A stretch of DNA of 64,000 nucleotides from Silurus meridionalis. Taxonomy: Eukaryota; Chordata; Actinopteri; Siluriformes; Siluridae. A program made the position numbers and the translations under genes. The DNA lies in NCBI RefSeq assembly GCF_014805685.1, contig NC_060887.1, positions 14,187,463-14,251,462 on the forward strand, read 5' to 3'. The notes under the pieces are model-generated. The model was not told where the DNA came from, made no database searches, and saw only the letters and a program-made list of their open reading frames with translations. Positions 56,701-64,000 of the stretch are shown here, in pieces; position 1 is the stretch's first letter; each line of letters opens with the position of its first letter.

Positions 56701-59700
56701 TACACTACACCACATTACACTATACTACTCACACTAACAATATACTACACCACACTACACTACACTGTACTACTCACACTTACATTATACTACACTACAT
56801 TACACTGTACTACTACACTACACTGTACTACACTAACATTATACTCACACCACATTACACTGTACTACTCACACTAACATTATACTACACCACATTACAT
56901 TACACTGTACACTCACACTAACAATATACTCACACCACATTACACTGTACCACTCACACTAACATACTACACTACACCACATTACACCGTACTACTCACA
57001 CTACATTATACCACATTACACTACTCACACTAACATTATACTACACATTACACTATACTACTCACATTAACATTATACTACATTACATTACACTGTACTA
57101 CTCACTAACATATACTACACTACATTACACTGTACTACTCACACAACAATATACTACACCACATTACACTGTACTACTCACACTAACAATATACTACACC
57201 ACATTACACTGTACTACTCACACTAACATTATACTACACTGTACCACTCACACTAACAATATACTACACTACATTACACTGTACTACTCACACTAATATT
57301 ATACTACACTACACTACATTGCTGTACTACTCACACTAACATTATACTGCACTACATTACACTGTACTACTCACACTAACAATATACCACACTACATTAC
57401 ACTGTACTACTCACACTACATTATATTATATTACACTACATTACACTGTACTACTACACCACACTAACATTATACTACACTACACTACACTACACCACAC
57501 TAACAATATACTACACTACATTACACCGTACTACTCACAATAACATTATACTACACACACTGTACCACTCACACTAACAATATACTACACTACATTACAC
57601 TGTACTCACACTAACATTATACTACACTACATTACACTGTACTACTCACACTAACATTATACTACACTACATTACACTGTACTACTCACACTAACATTAT
57701 ATTACACTACATTACACTGTACTACTCACACTAACATTATATTACACTACATTACACTGTACTCACACTAACATTATACTACACTACATTACACCGTACT
57801 ACTCACACTAACAATATACTACACACATTACACTGTACCACTCACACTAACAATATACTACACTACATTACACTGTACTACTCACACTAACATTATACCA
57901 CACCACATTACACTGTACCACTCACACTAACAATATACTACACACTACATTACACTGTACCACTCACACTAATATTATACTACACCACATTACACTGTAC
58001 TACTCACACTAACATTATACTACACTACACTATACACTGTACTACTCACACTAACAACATACTACACTACATTACACTGTACCACTCACACCAACATTAT
58101 ACTACACTACATTACACTGTACTACTCACAGTAACATTATACTACACCACATTACACTGTACCACTCACACTAACATTATACTACACTACATTACACTGT
58201 ACTACTCACACTAACATTATACTACACTCACATTACACTGTACTACACACACTAACAATATACTACACTACATTACACTGTACTCACTCACACTAACAAT
58301 ATACTACACTACATTACACTGTACTACTCACACTAACATTATACTACATTACACTGTACTACTCACACTAACATTATACTACACTACATTACACTGTACC
58401 ACCACACTAACATTATACTACACTACATTACACTGTACTCACTCACACTAACATATACTACACTACATTACACTATACTACACTACACACACTAACATTA
58501 TACTACACTACACATTACACTGTACTACTCACACTAACATTATACTACACCACATTACACTATACTACACTACACCACACTAACAATATACTACACTACA
58601 CCACATTACACTGTACTACTCACACTAACATTATACTACACTACATTACACTGTACCACCACACCAACAATATACTACACTACATTACACTGTACTACTC
58701 ACACTAACATTATATTACACTACATTACACTGTACTACTCACACTAACATTATACTACACTACATTACACTGTACTACTCACACTAACATTATACTACAC
58801 TACATTACACTGTACTACTCACACTAACAATATACTACACTACATTACACTGTACTACTCACGCTAACATTATACTACACTACATTACACTGTACTACTC
58901 ACACTAACAATATACTACACTACATTACACTGTACTACTCACACTAACATTATACTACACTACATTACACTGTACTACTCACACTAACAATATACTACAC
59001 TACATTACACTGTACTACTCACACTAACATTATACTACTACATTACACTGTACTACTCACACTAACAATATACTACACTACATTACACTGTACTACTCCA
59101 CACTAACATTATACTACACTACATACACTGTACTACTCACACTTACATTATACTACACTACATTATACTACACTACATTACACTGTACTACTCACACTAA
59201 CAATATACTACACTACATTACACTGTACTACTCACACTAACATTATACTACACTACATTACACTGTACTACTCACACTTACATTATACTACACTACATTA
59301 CACTGTACTACTCACACTAACAATATACTACACTACATTACACTGGACTACTCACACTAACAATATACTACACTACATTACACTGGACTACTCACACTAA
59401 CATTATACTACACTACATTACACTGTACTACTCACAGTAACATTATACTACACTACATTACACCTGTACTACTCACACACTAAGAATATACTACACACCA
59501 TTACACTGTACTACTCACACTAACATTATACTACACTACATTACACTGTACTACTCACACTAACATTATACTACACTACATTACACTGTACTACTCACAC
59601 TAACAATATACTACACTACATTACACTGTACTACCACACTAACATTATACTACACACTACATTACACCGTACTACTCACACTAACATTATACTACACCAC

Positions 59701-62700
59701 ATTACACTGTACCACACACACCAACAATATACTACACTACATTACACTGTACTACTCACACTAACAATATACTACACTACATTACACTGGACTACTCACA
59801 CTAATATTATACTACACTACATTACACTGTACTACTCACACTAACATTATACTACACTACATTACACTGTACTACTCACACTAACAATATACTACACCAC
59901 ATATACTACACTGCATTACACTGTACTCACACTAACATTATACACTACACTACATTACACTGTACTACTCACACTAACATTATACTACACTACACATTAC
60001 ACTGTACCACTCACACTAACATTATAATACACTACATTACACTGTACCACTCACACTAACAATATACTACACTACATTACACTGTACTACTCACACTAAC
60101 AATATACTACACTACATTACACTGTACTACTCACACTAACATTATATTACACTACATTACACTGTACTACCACACTAACATTATACTACACTACATTACA
60201 CTGTACTACTCACACTAACATTATACTGCACTACATTACACTGTACTACTCACACCAACAATATACTACACTACATTACACCGTACTACTCACATTAACA
60301 TTATACTACACTACATTACACTGTACACTCACACTAACATATACTACACTACATTACACTGTACCACTCACACTAACATTATACTACACTACATTACACT
60401 GTACTACTACACACTACACTACACATTATACTACACTACATTACACTGTACTACTCACACTTACATTATACTACACTACATTACACTGTACCACTCACAC
60501 TTACATTATACTACACCACATTACACCGTACTACTCACACTAACATTATACCACACTACACCACACCATACTACTCACACTAACATTATACCACACTACA
60601 CTACACACACTGTACTACTCACACTAACATTATACTACACTACATTACACTGTACTACTCACACTAACATTATACACACTACACTACATTACACTGTACT
60701 ACTCACACCAACATTATACTACACTACACTACACTATACTACTCACATTAACATTATATTACACTACATTACACTGTACTACTCACACTATCATTATACT
60801 ACACTACATTACACTGTACTACTCACACTATCATTATACCACACTACATTACACTGTACTACTCACACCAACATTATACCACACCACACTACACTACACT
60901 ATACTACTCACATTAACATTATATTACACTACATTACACTGTACTACACACACACCAACATTATACTACACTACATTACACTGTACTACACACTACACCA
61001 CATTACACTACACCACATTACACTATACTACCACACTAACATTATACTACACCACATTACACTACTACTCACACTTACATTATACTACACTACATTACAC
61101 TGTACTACTCACACTTACATTATACTACACTACATTACACTGTACTACTCACACTAACATTATACTACACTACATTACACTGTACACACACACCAACAAT
61201 ATACCACACTACATTACACTGTACTACACACACTAACAATATACTACACTACATTACACTGTACTACTCACACTTACATTATACTCACACACATTACACT
61301 GTACCACTCACACTAACATTATACTACACTACATTACACTGTACTACTCACACCAACATTATACTACACTACACTACACTACACTGTACTACTCACATTA
61401 ACATTATACTACTACATTACACTATACTACCACATTAACATTATACTACATTACATTACACTGTACCACTCACACTAACATTATACTACACTACACACAC
61501 TGTACTACTCACACCAACATTATACTACACTACACTACACTATACTACTCACATTAACATTATACTACACTACTTACACTGTACTACTCACACTTAACAT
61601 TATACTACACTACATTACACTGTACTACTCACACTAACATTATACTACACACTACATTACACTGTACCACTCACACTAACATTATACTACACTACATTAC
61701 ACTGTACTACTCACACTACATTATACTACACTACATTACACTGTACTACTCACACCAACATTATACTACACTACATTACACTGTACCACTCACACTTACA
61801 TTATACTACACCACATTACACTGTACTACTCACACTAACATTATACTACACCACACTACACCATACTACTCACACTAACATTACACTACACTGTACTACA
61901 CTACACCACACCACACCATACTACTCACACTAACATTATACCACTACATTACACCGTACTACTCACACTATCATTATACTACACACCACATTACACCGTA
62001 CCACTCACACCAACATTATACTACACTACACCACATTATACTACACACTACATTATATTACACTACATTACACTGTACCACACACACTAACATTATACTA
62101 CACTACATTACACTGTACTACTCACACTTACATTACACTACACTACATTACACTATACTACTCACACTAACAATATACTACACTACATTACACTATACTA
62201 CTCACACTTACATTATACTACATTACACTACTACTCACACTTATATTATACTACACTACACATTACACTGTACTACTCACTAACATTATACTACACTACA
62301 TTACACTGTACTACTCACACTTACATTATACTACACTACATTACACTGTACTACTCACACTTACATTATACTACACTACATTACACTGTACTACACACAC
62401 TAACAATATACTACACTACATTACACTGTACTACTCACACTAACATTATACTACACTACACTACACTACACTATACTACTCACATTAACATTATATTGCA
62501 CTACATTACACCATACTACTCACACTAACATTATATACTACACTACATTATACTATACTACACTACATTATACTACATTACACTGTACCACTCACACTAA
62601 CATTATACTACACTACATTACACTGTACTACTCACACTTACATTATACTACACCACATTACACTGTACTACTCACACTTACATTATACTACACTCACATT

Positions 62701-64000
62701 ACACTGTACCACACACACCAACAATATACTACACTACATTACACTGTACTACTCACACTAACATTATACTACACCACACTACACTATACCACTCACATTA
62801 ACATTATATTACACTACATTACACTACTACACTACACACTACATTATACTACACTACATTACACTGTACTACTACACTAACATTATACTACACTACATTA
62901 CACTGTACTACTCACACTAACATTATACTACACTACATTACACTGTACTACTCACACTTACATTATACTACACCACATTACACTGTACTACTCACACTAA
63001 CAATATACTACACTACATTACACTGTACTACTCACACTAACATTATACTACACTACATTACACTGTACTACTCACACTTACATTATACTACACTACATTA
63101 CACTGTACTACTCACACTAACAATATACTACACTACATTACACTGTACTACTCACACTAACATTACACTACACTACATTACACTATACTACACTACATTA
63201 CACTGTACTACTCACACTAACAATATACTACACTACATTACACTGTACTACTCACACTAACAATATACTACACTACATTACACTGTACTACTCACACTAA
63301 CATTATACTACACCACATTACACTGTACTACACACTACATTACATTACACTACATTACAATACATTACACTGTACTACTCACACTAACATTATACTACAC
63401 TACATTACACTGTACTACTCACACTAACATTATACTACACTACACTATACTACTCACATTAACATTATACTACACTACATTACACTACACTATACTACTC
63501 ACACTTACATTATACTACATTACATTACACTATACTACACTACATTATACTACACACTAACATTATACTACATTACATTACACTATACTGTACTACTCAC
63601 ACTAACATTATACCACACTACATTACACTATACTACACTACACTGTACTACTCACTAACATTATACCACACCACATTACACTGTACTACTCACACTAACA
63701 TTATACTACACTACATTACACTGTACCACTCACACTAACATTATACCACATTACATTACACTGTACTACTCACACTAACATTATACTACACTACATTACA
63801 TTACACCATACTGTACTACTCACTAACATTATACTACACCACATTACACTGTACTACCACACTAACATTATACTACACTACATTACACTGTACTACTCAC
63901 ACTTACATTATACTACACCACATTACACTACACTGTACTACCACACTAACATTATACCACATTACATTACACCATACTGTACTACTCACACTAACATTAT
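47721..64000. repeat. 40-bp satellite array, over 16 kb, runs off the window
   Basis: Consensus unit in two halves: CACTAACATTATACTACACT and ACATTACACTGTACTACTCA, 40 bp. It is present from 47721 to the last base, about 400 copies if evenly spaced. The commonest variant changes AACATTATAC to AACAATATAC. Short deletions and insertions of 1-10 bp and T-to-C changes (CACCACACCACA) increase away from the left edge. The plus strand has essentially one G per unit and almost no CpG. The 156-codon open frame at 50899-51369 is satellite translation. No gene or transposon was seen inside. Confidence 0.97.

Noticed and set aside
47721..64000. CRISPR-like regular array
   Set aside because: Contiguous 40-bp units without unique spacers, in a vertebrate context: a satellite.

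Overview
The window looks like genomic DNA of a ray-finned fish. The evidence is split vertebrate genes with short GT-AG introns, very dense (CA)n, (GA)n and (GAAA)n microsatellites, remnants of teleost-type Tc1/mariner and LINE elements, and fish-specific GIG2-like genes. An ostariophysan such as a catfish is possible, but the sequence alone does not settle the species.

The main gene is adamtsl4 (ADAMTS-like 4, an extracellular-matrix glycoprotein). It runs on the minus strand from a start codon at 42038 to a stop at 1003. I rebuilt 18 coding exons by hand from splice signals, reading phase and remembered similarity to human ADAMTSL4. They total 3,183 nt (1,060 residues plus stop; the human protein is about 1,074). 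Domain order is signal peptide, TSP1 repeat 1, Pro/Ser-rich linker, cysteine-rich/spacer module, six more TSP1 repeats, and a C-terminal PLAC domain. Exon 3 is a phase-consistent candidate only. The other exons are well supported.

Intron 6 of adamtsl4 (7304-27599, about 20.3 kb) holds a tandem array of three units of about 5.9 kb (8792-14663, 14664-20596, 20597-26531). Each unit carries, on the plus strand and so antisense to adamtsl4, one intact 132-codon GIG2-like gene. GIG2 is a PARP-like, interferon-induced antiviral family described from fish. Each intact gene has an ISRE/TATA promoter, a noncoding first exon, a single coding exon and a poly(A) signal. Each unit also carries two decayed GIG2-like copies: an upstream C-terminal fragment, and a downstream copy with an in-frame TGA and a scrambled 3' end. 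Units 2 and 3 are nearly identical and unit 1 is more diverged. A nested, antisense, tandemly amplified innate-immunity cluster inside a matrix-gene intron is the most interesting feature of the window.

The other introns hold Tc1/mariner-type remnants (introns 2, 5, 8 and 10), a tRNA-derived SINE-like element, minisatellites and many microsatellites. The 5' end of adamtsl4 at about 42.0 kb sits in a CpG-rich segment flanked by duplicated pyrimidine tracts. Upstream of it, 42.1-47.7 kb has no gene I can support: a degenerate 60-bp minisatellite, a LINE fragment, Tc1-type pieces and microsatellites. From 47721 to the end of the window (over 16 kb) lies a 40-bp satellite with one G per unit on the plus strand, two main variants and a local 80-bp higher-order pattern.
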